This document shows positions 1 to 9,404 of a stretch of DNA of 64,000 nucleotides, piece by piece (position 1 is the stretch's first letter; each line of letters begins with the position of its first letter). Source of the DNA: Botryobacter ruber (GTDB lineage Bacteria > Bacteroidota > Bacteroidia > Cytophagales > Hymenobacteraceae); assembly GCF_003347595.2 (NCBI RefSeq), contig NZ_QCZK02000051.1, forward strand, positions 1-64,000, in the 5' to 3' direction. A model generated the notes under the pieces. It saw only the letters and a list, made by a program, of their open reading frames with translations, was not told where the DNA came from and did no database searches. The translations under genes and the position numbers were made by a program.

Positions 1-106
1 ATCGCTTCTTAAAAGTTTGGTCGCTTCTAAGATACGCTACAACTCTACTTTTTAATCAAGCTATATCCCCTTCTTATATCCGTTGCAACAAAGTCGCTTT
101 CAGGCA

Positions 107-682
107 TTATCTGCTGCCCGGAAAGGCGAAGCCGAGTGTAAGCATGAATACGGAGTTTCTGAAATTAGGGTGGCTTTCGTCTTTATAAAGTTTAGTAAAA
201 TCGCTGGTGTAGCGTACTCCTACACTTGCTCCCAATCCTGTAGCAGCTAAACCCAGCCCTGCCGCATAACCAAAAGCTCCTCTTTTAAAATTCTCTTTGG
301 TATGGGTCGTCCCTACTGTTTCACCTCCTGCCTTTAACGAAAACTGCGGGCCAAATTCAAAGTATAAGGGGCCGGCACTAACTTTTGCAAGTAAAGGCAC
401 ATCAATATAATTCACTTTCCATTCTTCTGTGTTTGCTTCATTCTCAGCTCCTTTCATAGAGTAAAGCACTTCGGGCTGTATGGAGAAGAAGTCTTCTACA
501 ACGGCAAAGTTGGCCGTAAGCCCGCCATGGAAGCCCCAGATCATATCCAGTTCATTGTCTTTCGCCCCTTCGCCGGCAAATCCGGAAAAGTTGGCACCCG
601 CTCTTACCCCGATACTCACCTGAGCATGGGCGGCAATTGCTGTTGTAAGCATAACAGCTAATAACAGGAATGCTTTTTTCAT
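107..682 (-). CDS. Outer-membrane beta-barrel (porin-family) protein, copy 1
   Basis: The 191-residue protein opens with a clear Sec signal peptide (MKKAFLLLAVMLTTAIAAHA, then Q) followed by alternating hydrophobic/polar strands and a terminal aromatic-rich strand (SVFMLTLGFAF), the layout of small eight-strand OMP_b-brl proteins of Bacteroidota. It should sit in the outer membrane; no substrate can be inferred. It is a tandem paralogue of the gene at 904-1485: the segment from FHGGLTANF to LYSMKG is the same in both proteins although the DNA there differs at many synonymous sites, while the first 83 coding bases and 21 bases of leader are identical between the copies. The start is fixed by the signal peptide. 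No terminator was seen in the 106 bases beyond its stop, where nothing else is recognised. Confidence 0.85.
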   Translation of the reverse strand: MKKAFLLLAVMLTTAIAAHAQVSIGVRAGANFSGFAGEGAKDNELDMIWGFHGGLTANFAVVEDFFSIQPEVLYSMKGAENEANTEEWKVNYIDVPLLAKVSAGPLYFEFGPQFSLKAGGETVGTTHTKENFKRGAFGYAAGLGLAATGLGASVGVRYTSDFTKLYKDESHPNFRNSVFMLTLGFAFPGSR

Positions 683-835
683 AGTTTTTTTGTTTTAGGT
701 TTATAAATATGCCACATACACTCCCGGGACGACCTTTTTTAGCCAGACCCGGGTTTAAACTTTTTACGACATCCTTTAGAAAAAGGCTAAAAAACAGACC
801 GGGTACAGAGGCGCGCCAGGCGCAGCAATCAGGGC

Positions 836-869
836 AAAAAAAGAGGGCGTCCTTTTCGGGCGCCCTCTT
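836..869 (-). terminator. Rho-independent terminator after barrel copy 2
   Basis: A 9-bp perfect stem (AAGAGGGCG at 841-849 with CGCCCTCTT at 861-869) is followed, read on the minus strand, by a run of T (the A-run at 836-840). It lies about 35 bases past the stop of the barrel gene at 904-1485. Confidence 0.85.
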
Positions 870-903
870 ACTGGTTTTATTTTGTACTAATAGCTTTGAG
901 GCA

Positions 904-1485
904 TTATCTGCTGCCCGGGAACGCGAAGCCGAGTGTTAACATAAATACAGAGTTTCTAAAATTACCGTAAGTTATATCTTTATCATATAATTTTGATATA
1001 TCTCCATTAAAGCGCACACCAATACTTGCCCCTATTGCTGTTGCAGCAACTCCAATACCTGCAGCGTAACCAAAACTAGTACGCTTCATGATGTCTTTGT
1101 TTGGATTTGCCACAGGTCCTGTTACTTCACCACCTGCCCGTATTGACAATTGAGGTCCAGCCTCAAAATATAGTGGGCCAGCATTTATTTTACCAAGTAC
1201 AGGTATATCAATGTAATTTACTTTCCACTTATCAACATCAGTCTTGAGTTCCCCCCCCTTCATAGAATACAACACTTCAGGCTGTATTGAAAAGAAATCC
1301 TCAACAACAGCAAAGTTTGCCGTCAGACCACCATGGAAGCCCCAAATTCTATCATAATTTTCATTGGCACTGGTTCCATCGAATCCGGCATAGTTGGCGC
1401 CTGCTCTTACCCCGATACTCACCTGAGCATGGGCGGCAATTGCTGTTGTAAGCATAACAGCTAATAACAGGAATGCTTTTTTCAT
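904..1485 (-). CDS. Outer-membrane beta-barrel (porin-family) protein, copy 2
   Basis: A 193-residue paralogue of the preceding gene with the same signal peptide (MKKAFLLLAVMLTTAIAAHA, then Q), the same FHGGLTANFAVV segment near residue 55 and the same closing strand SVFMLTLGFAFPGSR. Family knowledge places it in the outer membrane as a small barrel; its role is unknown. The central part uses noticeably more A/T-ending codons than copy 1, whereas the 5' end and leader are base-for-base identical to copy 1, which points to recombination between the copies. It ends at a strong hairpin terminator, so the two copies are probably transcribed separately. Confidence 0.85.
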   Translation of the reverse strand: MKKAFLLLAVMLTTAIAAHAQVSIGVRAGANYAGFDGTSANENYDRIWGFHGGLTANFAVVEDFFSIQPEVLYSMKGGELKTDVDKWKVNYIDIPVLGKINAGPLYFEAGPQLSIRAGGEVTGPVANPNKDIMKRTSFGYAAGIGVAATAIGASIGVRFNGDISKLYDKDITYGNFRNSVFMLTLGFAFPGSR

Positions 1486-1742
1486 AGTTTTTTTGTTTTA
1501 GGTTTACGTATGGACAAACCGGCCTGACAGCCTCATTTGTTGCCAGGTTGCGATTTATGCCTATTACGCACCCCTTTAAAAAAAGTCTAAAAAAGCATGT
1601 TAATTTTAGGTAACCGGAAGTACAGCCACAAAGGCAAATAAAGGCCTTTGGCTACTTACAGGGCACAAATATACAGGCTACAGGTAGCAAAATTTTTGCT
1701 TACACAATACTGGCTTACACTACGTTACGCCAAAACCACTTT

Positions 1743-3281
1743 TTACCCGGCCCAGCCTTCCCGGTCGAGGCTGCGGTATTGAATGGCTTCTGCCAAATGT
1801 TCAATTTTTATTTCTTCGCTGCCGGCCAGGTCGGCTATCGTTCTGCTTACTTTCAGGATGCGGTCATAGGCCCGGGCAGAGAGCCCCAGGCGCTCCATGG
1901 CCGTCTTCAGGAGCGTGCTGCCAGCGTCGTTGATGCGGCAGATTTCCTTTACCATCTGGGAGGGCATCATGGCATTGGAATGAATTTCCTGGAAGTTTTT
2001 GAAACGCTCGCGCTGTACCTGGCGGGCCGCCACCACCCGCTCGCGTATCGTAATGCTGTCTTCCGACTTCCGGGTGGAGATCATCTCGTCAAACGAAACA
2101 GGCGTAACTTCCACGTGCAGGTCGATGCGGTCGAGCAGCGGACCACTCACTTTGTTCAGGTAACGCTGCACAATGCCCGGGCCGCACACACACTCCTTGT
2201 CCGGATGGTTATAATAGCCACAGGGGCAGGGGTTCATGCTGGCAATCAGCATGAAGTTCGCCGGGAAATCGATGCTGGATTTGGCTCGTGAAATAGTTAC
2301 CCGCCGCTCTTCCAGCGGCTGGCGCATCACTTCCAGCACCGAGCGCTTAAACTCTGGCAGCTCATCCAGGAACAGCACCCCGTTATGCGCCAGCGAAATC
2401 TCGCCGGGCTGCGGCACACCGCCGCCGCCTACCAGCGCTACATCCGAAATGGTGTGGTGCGGCGAGCGGTAAGGCCTCGTGGACAACAGCGATGCCTCGG
2501 TACCCAGTTTTCCAGCCACCGAATGTATTTTGGTCGTTTCCAGTGCCTCGTGCATCGACAGGGACGGCAGGATAGACGGCAGGCGTTTGGCCAGCATGGT
2601 TTTGCCTGCCCCGGGTGGTCCGATCATGATCACGTTATGGCCGCCGGCAGCGGCTATTTCCAGTGCCCGCTTGATGTTCTCCTGCCCCTGCACATCGGCA
2701 AAGTCGGCGGCATACTGGTCTACGGCATTTTCAAAAATATCGCGGGTATTTATTACGAGTGGTTCAATGGTACGCTTGCCGTCCAGAAACTCTGCTGCTT
2801 CCTGTATTGTCGTTACGCCTATTACATCCAGGTTATTCACAATGGCGGCTTCGCGGGCATTTTGCTCAGGCAGAATAAAACCTTTAAAGCCCTCTTTGCG
2901 GGCCTGTATGGCGATGGGCAGCACACCCTTGATCGGGCGGAGCGAGCCATCCAGCGACAGCTCCCCCATAATCAGGTACTGCGACAGTTTATCGGCATTG
3001 AGCTGGCTTGAGGATGCGAGTATGCCCATGGCAATGGTCAGGTCGTAAGCAGAGCCTTCTTTCCGGATGTCGGCAGGGGCCATGTTCACGACTACTTTCT
3101 GGCGTGGCATGCGGTAGCCATAGTGCTTCAGCGCCGACTCTATCCGCAGTTCCCCTTCTTTAATGGCATTATCCGGCAAGCCAACTACAAAGTACTTAGC
3201 GCCTGCCGTTACATTCACCTCTACTGTTATCGTGTAGGCGTTTACTCCCTGCACTGCACTTCCAAATGTTTTAACCAGCAT
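1743..3281 (-). CDS. YifB/ComM-family Mg-chelatase-like AAA+ ATPase
   Basis: The 512-residue length and domain order match the YifB/ComM family: an N-terminal Lon-protease-like domain (about residues 20-170), then an AAA+ module with Walker A GPPGAGKT at residues 221-228, Walker B VLFLDELPEF near residue 305, and the family motif NPCPCG with further cysteines (CVCG) near 350. ComM homologues are hexameric branch-migration helicases that help integrate incoming DNA during natural transformation; whether this organism is competent is not shown here. It is divergent from the ABC exporter at 3657. The start MLVKTFGSAVQG is typical of the family. Confidence 0.93.
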   Translation of the reverse strand: MLVKTFGSAVQGVNAYTITVEVNVTAGAKYFVVGLPDNAIKEGELRIESALKHYGYRMPRQKVVVNMAPADIRKEGSAYDLTIAMGILASSSQLNADKLSQYLIMGELSLDGSLRPIKGVLPIAIQARKEGFKGFILPEQNAREAAIVNNLDVIGVTTIQEAAEFLDGKRTIEPLVINTRDIFENAVDQYAADFADVQGQENIKRALEIAAAGGHNVIMIGPPGAGKTMLAKRLPSILPSLSMHEALETTKIHSVAGKLGTEASLLSTRPYRSPHHTISDVALVGGGGVPQPGEISLAHNGVLFLDELPEFKRSVLEVMRQPLEERRVTISRAKSSIDFPANFMLIASMNPCPCGYYNHPDKECVCGPGIVQRYLNKVSGPLLDRIDLHVEVTPVSFDEMISTRKSEDSITIRERVVAARQVQRERFKNFQEIHSNAMMPSQMVKEICRINDAGSTLLKTAMERLGLSARAYDRILKVSRTIADLAGSEEIKIEHLAEAIQYRSLDREGWAG

Positions 3282-3499
3282 GTATGTGTGTCGTAAAAAA
3301 ATATGATTATCCCGAGCCGGAACATACGGGCAACAAAATTAATTCCTGCACCCTTGCGCAGCAACCTAAAGTTTTTCCGGAGCATTCCGTACCTGCTGTT
3401 TTTGATGCACCTAACAGCAAGGCAGCAGCAGTTAACAACAGATTTATGCTTAAAATAACTACTCCTGCAAACAAAGTACAAATTCGCATGTAATTTGGC

Positions 3500-3507
3500 T
3501 ATCTTTG
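3500..3507 (+). promoter_or_regulatory. Bacteroidota -7 box TATCTTTG upstream of the ABC exporter
   Basis: TATCTTTG matches the TAnnTTTG consensus of the primary sigma factor in Bacteroidota. No convincing -33 TTG was found at the usual distance. If used, it gives a leader of about 140 bases before the start at 3657. The 375-base divergent interval (3282-3656) holds no credible gene. Confidence 0.5.
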
Positions 3508-3656
3508 CAGCGACTTTCCATTTGGATGTCCTGAGAGAGCATTTATTTCCTGGTTTATTTGCTCCGGAAAAAGTCACAAGTTTAAAATCCGCCCGGGCTG
3601 TTGCCCCCTGAATGGCAATACCGGCACCCTGACTACACCCGGAGCTACAATTATAT

Positions 3657-5492
3657 ATGAATACTTATTTTCGGATACTGCAGTACGCAAAGCCATACAG
3701 CCGCTTTGTGCCGCTGTATACTATATACACCGTTCTCGGCATTATTTTCGGGCTCTTTAACTTTGCCCTTATCATGCCGCTGCTCGATGTGCTGTTTGGC
3801 ACTGTAGGCGCCGACGATGCCTCGCTGATGGTAGCCGAAAAACCTGCCTTCAGCTTCACCATTAATTTTGTAACCGGCTTTTTTAAATACTACTTCGGTC
3901 AGATTATTCTGCAGGAGGGACGGCAGGGGGCACTGGTATTCGTGTGTCTTATCCTGATTGTTTCCGTCTTTTTTGCCAACCTGTTCCGGTACCTGGCCTT
4001 CCGGGTAATAGGCTCGCTGCGGGCGCACGTGGTCCAGAAAATGCGCCATGCGGTGTACCAGCGCGTAACGGAGCTGCAGCTAGGCTACTTCTCCAACGAG
4101 CGCAAAGGCGACCTGATGACGCGCCTGACCGTGGACTTACAGGAGGTGGAAGGCTCGGTGGTGAATACACTGACGGTTGTAATCCGGGAACCTATTTCGA
4201 TTATCGCTTTCTTTATTGTGCTCTTCTCGATGTCGGTAAAGCTCACGCTGTTTACGCTGCTGTTGCTGCCTATTTCGGGCGGTATAATAGCCGGCATTTC
4301 TAAACGGTTGAAGCGCAGTGCGCAGCAGGGGCAGGAGTCGCTGAGCTTTATCCTGACCATTATCGACGAAACGCTCAGCGGCATCCGGGTAATCAAAGCC
4401 TTTAATGCCGAGCCCTACATCCTCGACAAGTTCCAGGACCAGAACAACCGTTATGCTAACATACAGCGTTCCATTGCTTACAAGCGCGACCTGGCATCGC
4501 CATTGTCGGAGTTCCTGGGGGTAACAGTGGTGGCGGGACTGCTGTATTATGGCGGCATGCTTGTGCTCAACCAGCAGTCGGAGCTGGAGCCGAGCGAGTT
4601 TATAGCCTACATTGTGCTGTTCTCGCAGGTGCTGGTGCCGGCCAAGGCATTGTCCGCATCCTTCAGCAACATACAGCGGGGACTGGTGTCGGGCGAGCGG
4701 GTGCTGAAAGTGATTGATACGATGCCCGAAATAAAAAATAAACCGGGCGCTAAAACACTGCAGGCTTTTGAGCAAAGCATCGAGTTCCGGAATGTAAAAT
4801 TTGGGTACGGCGAAAAAACAGTACTGCAGGATATCGACATTACCATTCCGAGAGGCAAAACCATCGCACTCGTAGGTCCGTCCGGCGGTGGCAAATCCAC
4901 CCTTGCCGACCTGATCCCGCGCTTCTACGACCCTACCGCCGGAAAGATACTGATCGACGGGCAGGACATCCGGGAATATACCATCGAATCGGTGCGGGAT
5001 AAAATGGGCGTGGTAACGCAGGAGTCAATCCTTTTTAACGATACCATCTTTAACAACATCGCCTTCAATAAAACAGACGCGACAGAGGAAGAGGTGATAG
5101 CAGCAGCCAGGATCGCCAACGCACACGAGTTCATTATGCATACACCCGACGGTTACCAGACCGTAATCGGCGACCGGGGCAGCAAACTATCCGGGGGACA
5201 GCGGCAGCGCCTGAGCATTGCCCGCGCCATCCTCAAAAACCCGCCTATCCTGATCCTCGACGAAGCCACTTCGGCCCTGGATACGGAGTCGGAGAAACTG
5301 GTGCAGGAGGCACTTACCAACCTGATGAAAAACCGAACCTCTATTGTAATAGCGCACCGCCTCAGTACCATACAACATGCCGATGAGATAATCGTGCTGC
5401 AGAAAGGGCGTGTGGTGGAGCGTGGCACGCACAGCGAACTGCAATACGCAGGCGGCCTGTATGCAAAGCTCACGCAAATGCAGCTCGCATAG
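3657..5492 (+). CDS. ABC exporter, fused permease-ATPase (MsbA-like)
   Basis: This 611-residue half-transporter has a six-helix exporter-type membrane domain (about residues 15-330) and a C-terminal nucleotide-binding domain. Walker A GPSGGGKST lies at residues 407-415, the signature LSGGQ at 511-515, Walker B ILILDEATSALD just after, and the H-loop in IVIAHRLST. Such homodimers flip lipids, lipid A or drugs across the inner membrane; the substrate cannot be read from sequence. It is followed after 129 bases by gmhA, an LPS-core sugar gene, which weakly favours an envelope-lipid role. The start is the only ATG that gives a proper N-terminus. Confidence 0.93.
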   Translation: MNTYFRILQYAKPYSRFVPLYTIYTVLGIIFGLFNFALIMPLLDVLFGTVGADDASLMVAEKPAFSFTINFVTGFFKYYFGQIILQEGRQGALVFVCLILIVSVFFANLFRYLAFRVIGSLRAHVVQKMRHAVYQRVTELQLGYFSNERKGDLMTRLTVDLQEVEGSVVNTLTVVIREPISIIAFFIVLFSMSVKLTLFTLLLLPISGGIIAGISKRLKRSAQQGQESLSFILTIIDETLSGIRVIKAFNAEPYILDKFQDQNNRYANIQRSIAYKRDLASPLSEFLGVTVVAGLLYYGGMLVLNQQSELEPSEFIAYIVLFSQVLVPAKALSASFSNIQRGLVSGERVLKVIDTMPEIKNKPGAKTLQAFEQSIEFRNVKFGYGEKTVLQDIDITIPRGKTIALVGPSGGGKSTLADLIPRFYDPTAGKILIDGQDIREYTIESVRDKMGVVTQESILFNDTIFNNIAFNKTDATEEEVIAAARIANAHEFIMHTPDGYQTVIGDRGSKLSGGQRQRLSIARAILKNPPILILDEATSALDTESEKLVQEALTNLMKNRTSIVIAHRLSTIQHADEIIVLQKGRVVERGTHSELQYAGGLYAKLTQMQLA

Positions 5493-5621
5493 TTGTTCGC
5501 TGCAACAGGCAAAAAGGCATAACTTAGTTTAATTCAGGGAGCTGGCGCCAGTTCTTCAGGAACAGCAAGCAATAACTACCGCATCCGGAACAGCGGCAAA
5601 ACAGGCAAACAAGTAAAATTA

Positions 5622-6206
5622 ATGATAACGACCATACTGGCAGAGCTCACACAAGCTCAGAAAACACTCGCAGCTTTTATTTCCGACACCAACAACATTG
5701 CAGCTGTGGAGCGGGCTGCAGTCGTTATGGCGGATGCTGTAAAAAAGGGCGGTAAGATATTATCCTGTGGCAATGGGGGCTCCATGTGCGATGCCATGCA
5801 TTTTGCCGAAGAACTGACCGGCCGCTACCGCAACGAGCGCAAAGCGATACCCGCCATTGCCATTTCCGATGCCAGCCACCTGACCTGCGTGGGCAACGAC
5901 TACGGCTACGACCACATCTTTGCACGCTACCTCGAAGCCCTGGGCAACACCGGCGATGTGCTGCTGGCCATCAGCACCAGCGGCAACTCCGGCAACATCC
6001 TGAAAGCGGCCGAAACAGCCCGCGCCAAAGGCATGAAGGTAGTAGGCTTAACAGGCAAAGACGGCGGCAAACTGGCCCCGCTATGCGATGTGGAGATACG
6101 CGTGCCCCACCTCGGCTACGCCGACCGCATCCAGGAAGTCCACATCAAAATCATCCACATCCTCATCCTGCTGCTCGAACAGCAACTGTTGGATTTAGAA
6201 AGATAG
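5622..6206 (+). CDS. gmhA: Phosphoheptose (sedoheptulose 7-phosphate) isomerase
   Basis: GmhA converts sedoheptulose 7-phosphate to D-glycero-D-manno-heptose 7-phosphate, the first step towards the heptose of LPS core or S-layer glycans. The 194 residues cover the whole SIS fold with motifs near-identical to the E. coli enzyme: [20 protein letters not shown] (phosphate loop and catalytic glutamate near residue 64), ISTSGNSGN at 117-125, LTGKDGGK at 143-150, and [12 protein letters not shown] with the catalytic histidine at about 174. The other heptose-pathway genes are not in this window. The stop is followed at once by an intergenic repeat cluster. Confidence 0.93.
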   Translation: MITTILAELTQAQKTLAAFISDTNNIAAVERAAVVMADAVKKGGKILSCGNGGSMCDAMHFAEELTGRYRNERKAIPAIAISDASHLTCVGNDYGYDHIFARYLEALGNTGDVLLAISTSGNSGNILKAAETARAKGMKVVGLTGKDGGKLAPLCDVEIRVPHLGYADRIQEVHIKIIHILILLLEQQLLDLER

Positions 6207-6664
6207 AGAGTTTGGGGGTTTGGGAGGTAGAGAGGTAGAGAGGTAGAGGTAGAAATTTTTGTAGGGGCTGAAGATTTTCAACTCATTCACGAACCACAGA
6301 CAAACCTTAATTTACACACCCTAATCCTGTTCATCCACTAATCTGGTAAATCCTGGTTCAGACAAAAAAACTTCTTTCTGCTCCTGCCACCATAGTCACT
6401 GCTGCTTTGTCTGAACGGATTTTTTTGTCTGAACAAAATTAAGAAGATTTAAGGAATAACAGGATTGGATTTGTCTGTGGTTCGTACAGGAGACGCGGGC
6501 ACCGCGTCTCTACAGCCATACCCCAACCTCTCTGCCTTTCCGTTACAGGGTTGAAAATCTTCAACCCCTACAAAATCACCACCTTTCTACCTTTCTACCT
6601 TTCTAACTCCCAAACTCTCTACCTTTCTACCTCCCAAACTCCTAAACTCTCTAACTCCTAAACT
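6207..6664. repeat. Composite intergenic element, copy A
   Basis: This 458-base gap has no gene. In order it contains: G-rich TAGAGAGG-type tracts (6207-6252); GTAGGGGCTGAAGATTTTCA (from about 6262); a block with CGAACCACAGACAAA (about 6288) and GGTTCAGACAAAAA (about 6355); a 28-bp family repeat (6378-6405); a reverse-oriented block with TTGTCTGAAC and GGATTTGTCTGTGGTTCGT (6406-6485); AGGAGACGCGGGCACCGCGT (from about 6489); the hairpin GGGTTGAA/TTCAACCC (about 6549-6568); and C-rich tracts. The ends are mutually inverted, so the whole is a long imperfect palindrome. The copy at 56627-57112 carries the same blocks in reverse-complement order. Confidence 0.8.
6378..6405 (+). repeat. 28-bp intergenic repeat family (nested in composite A)
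   Basis: The copy reads CTGCTCCTGCCACCA then TAGTCACTGCTGC. Family consensus in this window, in two halves: CTGCTSCWSCTGCCACCA and CAGCCDCTGCTSC. It interrupts the TTCAGACAAA/TTTGTCTGAA arms of the composite element, so it probably inserted into it. Confidence 0.75.
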
Positions 6665-8335
6665 TTAAAACTCATGCAGGCGCTGCGGGATGTTCCAGCG
6701 GAAGGCAACAGAGGTAAAGGCTGTGTTTGAATCGTAGGCATTATTATTAGCATTGCTGCGGCGCAGGATCTGCTTCAGGTCGATAAACAGGTTATGCCGC
6801 AGCTGGTAGGTAGCCGTGAAGTCGAGAAACAGTTGATTGGTGGTGATGCCTTGTGCGATGTTATGGCCGAAGTCGGTGGGGCGCTCGGTATAGGGAAGCC
6901 GCACGTTGTTACCCCAGTTGATGGTATCGGCAGCGGATACCTGGTCCTGCCCGTAGCGGGTGGCAATGCCTTTGGCCACCAGGTTCAGGCGTGGCAGGGG
7001 CTGGTAACGGATGATTCCGATCAGCTCGTACAGGTTGGCACCGATGGGGTGCGCCAGCGGTTGGTTGTAGTGCTGGTAGTTCCGGAACTGGTCGAGGTGC
7101 TGGTAAGTGTAGGGCCGGATAATATTCACTTCGCCCTGCAAATCGAGGTTGGAGAGCCCGAAGGCATCGATGTATTTTGCCCCCAGCTGCCCGGCCTGCT
7201 TGTTTGCCCACCAGCCCGTTCCGGCTTTTACGCGATCCAGCAGAAACTCATCCAGCATCAGCTGCCCGTACAGCTGCACCCGGTTCCAGATATTCCAGCG
7301 GAAGTCTGCTCCCAGCAAAGCATTGTCTTCACTGCCGATCATTTGCTCCACGCTGCGGTAGAAGATGATGGGGTTGAGGTACTGCAATTCAAACTTGCCT
7401 TCGCCCCGGGCAAAAATAATCGACTCAAACACACCCACATTAAACGTTCGGGTTACATCCACGCCCAGCCGGTGAAAAGCCATGTACTTTTTGGGAAAGA
7501 GCAAATCGCCTCCAGCACGGTTAAACTCAGACGTCAGCTCCTGGAACAGGTTCATGTAGTGCAGCTTCCAGACACGCGTGTTCAGCTTCAGGAAAAAAGC
7601 CGGCGGCGCATAGTCGGAGTAGACAAGGGAGCGGTAGCCATCGCCGATAAAATGACGGTCGTGCCCCAGCTGTATCTCCACATGTTTAGAAAGCGAGTAG
7701 TTCAGGTAGCCCCTGGCGGTAAAGTAATCGTAGCCGTCGCCTTTAAAGCGTTTCCAGAAGCCTTCGTGCGGCACTGCATTGTCGCGCGCGATCCTGTCTA
7801 CTACGTAACCCGGGTACTTTGCCTGGTTTTCGCCGATAAACGTGTAAAAGCCGAACTTGCCGTCTATGCTGCCTTCTACCTGCACGCCCCGGGTGTTTAC
7901 ATAGCGGGCGCCATCGGTCTGGTTATCCAGACCAAGCTCCAGGTGCAGTACGGGGTTTACGCGCAGGGTAAAATCTTCGCTCTCGTAGTGGTAGAGGTCG
8001 GTTTTATTGCGGTAAAAGTATTTCAGGATGGGTTTGTCGCTCTCGTTGTCTTCGGCAGTGGTGTAGTTCCAGTTGTCGTTCAGGAGATAGGCTGTGTTAA
8101 ACTCATCAACTGCCGTTGTCGCGTTGGCGGCGCTTATTTCGGCCAGGGCAGCTACATCTTTGCGGCCATAGGGCCTGACGCTGGTTTGCAGTTGCGGTAC
8201 TTCGCTGCCATACTTTATCTGGTAGCGGTCCACCAGGTGGTACGTATCGCGGTTGTAAGGCATGTACACATCCTGCGCCAGCAACGGCGCACTGCATAAC
8301 ACACAGCAGGACAAAGTAAATACTAGAAATTTCAT
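6665..8335 (-). CDS. Wzi/RemB-like outer-membrane barrel protein
   Basis: The 556-residue protein begins with a signal peptide (MKFLVFTLSCCVLCSAPLLA, then Q) and continues as a long beta-strand-rich barrel with many aromatic girdle residues. The mature start (YMPYNRDTYHLVDRYQIKYG) and motifs such as LGHDRHFIGDGYRSL resemble Bacteroidota proteins annotated as capsule-assembly Wzi family or gliding protein RemB. Wzi anchors capsule at the outer membrane; RemB is a surface gliding/adhesion factor in Flavobacterium. Which role applies here is not decidable from sequence. Single gene, divergent from 8457, ending inside the repeat-rich gap. Confidence 0.65.
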   Translation of the reverse strand: MKFLVFTLSCCVLCSAPLLAQDVYMPYNRDTYHLVDRYQIKYGSEVPQLQTSVRPYGRKDVAALAEISAANATTAVDEFNTAYLLNDNWNYTTAEDNESDKPILKYFYRNKTDLYHYESEDFTLRVNPVLHLELGLDNQTDGARYVNTRGVQVEGSIDGKFGFYTFIGENQAKYPGYVVDRIARDNAVPHEGFWKRFKGDGYDYFTARGYLNYSLSKHVEIQLGHDRHFIGDGYRSLVYSDYAPPAFFLKLNTRVWKLHYMNLFQELTSEFNRAGGDLLFPKKYMAFHRLGVDVTRTFNVGVFESIIFARGEGKFELQYLNPIIFYRSVEQMIGSEDNALLGADFRWNIWNRVQLYGQLMLDEFLLDRVKAGTGWWANKQAGQLGAKYIDAFGLSNLDLQGEVNIIRPYTYQHLDQFRNYQHYNQPLAHPIGANLYELIGIIRYQPLPRLNLVAKGIATRYGQDQVSAADTINWGNNVRLPYTERPTDFGHNIAQGITTNQLFLDFTATYQLRHNLFIDLKQILRRSNANNNAYDSNTAFTSVAFRWNIPQRLHEF

Positions 8336-8456
8336 AGAATAAAGGTATAGGAAAGTTTTACTTTCGAAGTCCGAATTTACTCTTTTGGCAAAATAATGTT
8401 CCGGAAAACCTGCTGAATCTCTACTTTAGCAGGAGAATAAACCTGCTTTACACCTT

Positions 8457-9404
8457 ATGCTGCGCTACCTGCCCCATCACCAGATCGATTTTGATGCCTG
8501 GGATGCCTGTGTTGAGGCTTCTGAACAATATATCCTATATGCCTGTTCCTGGTACCTGAACACGGTATGCAAGCGTTGGGATGCGGTAGTAGAGGAACAG
8601 GAGGGTGTGTATGTGTCGGTTTTCCCGCTGCCGCTGGTCCGCAGATTATGGCAACTGCGTGTGCAGCAGCCTTTTTATACACAGCAACTGGGCCTGTTTA
8701 CGACCAGCCGGAGCCGCTTCAGAGAGCTGCCCCCTTACCTGCAACTGATCCCGGCCAGGTACAAGCAGGTGCACCTTCAGCTCAATACAGCCAACACCAG
8801 CCTCGACCTGAGTACCATCACGGAGTACCAGAAGCAGGAACGGGTAAACTATCACCTTGATCTAAAGCCAGGTTACGAGCATATTTACCGCAACTACCTG
8901 CCCAAGCACCGTCCTAAAACAAAAAGATCGCCCAGGCTGGGGCTGGAGGTAAAGCAGCTATCGACTATTGAACCCCTGATCCGGCTTTTTAAAAGTACAA
9001 AAGGCAGAGAATTGCACGATGTAAAGCAGAAGCACTACATTTTACTCGCTCAGCTGTACAAGGAGCTGCAGCAGCGCCAGCGGGCAGAGCTGTTGCAGGT
9101 AGTAGATAGCACCGGTACATTGTATGCGGCTGCACTGCTCGTACACCAGCAGGATAAGATCATCTTCCTTTTCTCCTCCTCCTCTGCAGCAGGCAGGCGG
9201 GTGTATGCCATGGCCTTCCTGCTCGACAGCTGCATCCGGAAGTACGCCGGCAGCAACCGTATCCTGGATTTTGAGGGTAGCATGATTCCATCGGTCGCGA
9301 AATTTTACGCTAATTTTGGCGCTACGCCCGTACCCTACGTATCTTTAAAGAAACAAAACCGGCCCTGGTACCTCCCATGGAAAAACAGAACCTCCACATC
9401 CTGA
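8457..9404 (+). CDS. GNAT/FemAB-fold acyltransferase-like protein
   Basis: The 315 residues have no signal peptide. The C-terminal half (about residues 160-300) resembles the acetyltransferase fold of FemAB/BioF2-like proteins: a strand-rich core with ELLQVVDSTGTLYAAALLV and a final DFEGSMIPSVAKFYANFGA segment typical of that superfamily, where the last helix packs on the acyl donor. The substrate is unknown. Its last 28 bases overlap the start of upp (9377), so the two are very likely co-transcribed and translationally linked. Confidence 0.55.
   Translation: MLRYLPHHQIDFDAWDACVEASEQYILYACSWYLNTVCKRWDAVVEEQEGVYVSVFPLPLVRRLWQLRVQQPFYTQQLGLFTTSRSRFRELPPYLQLIPARYKQVHLQLNTANTSLDLSTITEYQKQERVNYHLDLKPGYEHIYRNYLPKHRPKTKRSPRLGLEVKQLSTIEPLIRLFKSTKGRELHDVKQKHYILLAQLYKELQQRQRAELLQVVDSTGTLYAAALLVHQQDKIIFLFSSSSAAGRRVYAMAFLLDSCIRKYAGSNRILDFEGSMIPSVAKFYANFGATPVPYVSLKKQNRPWYLPWKNRTSTS

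Noticed and set aside
709-939. A 76-residue plus-strand frame between the two barrel genes
   Set aside because: It runs through the terminator hairpin and the end of copy 2 on the other strand, and has no coding character.
3242-3577. A 111-residue minus-strand frame upstream of yifB
   Set aside because: It overlaps the yifB start in another frame and covers the divergent promoter region; its composition is not protein-like.
3508-3656. Riboswitch in the long leader of the ABC exporter
   Set aside because: No conserved motif of a known class was recognised; the length alone is not evidence.
6794-8299. A 501-residue plus-strand frame opposite the Wzi/RemB-like gene
   Set aside because: It is a long antisense shadow; the minus frame has a signal peptide and barrel pattern, the plus frame has neither.
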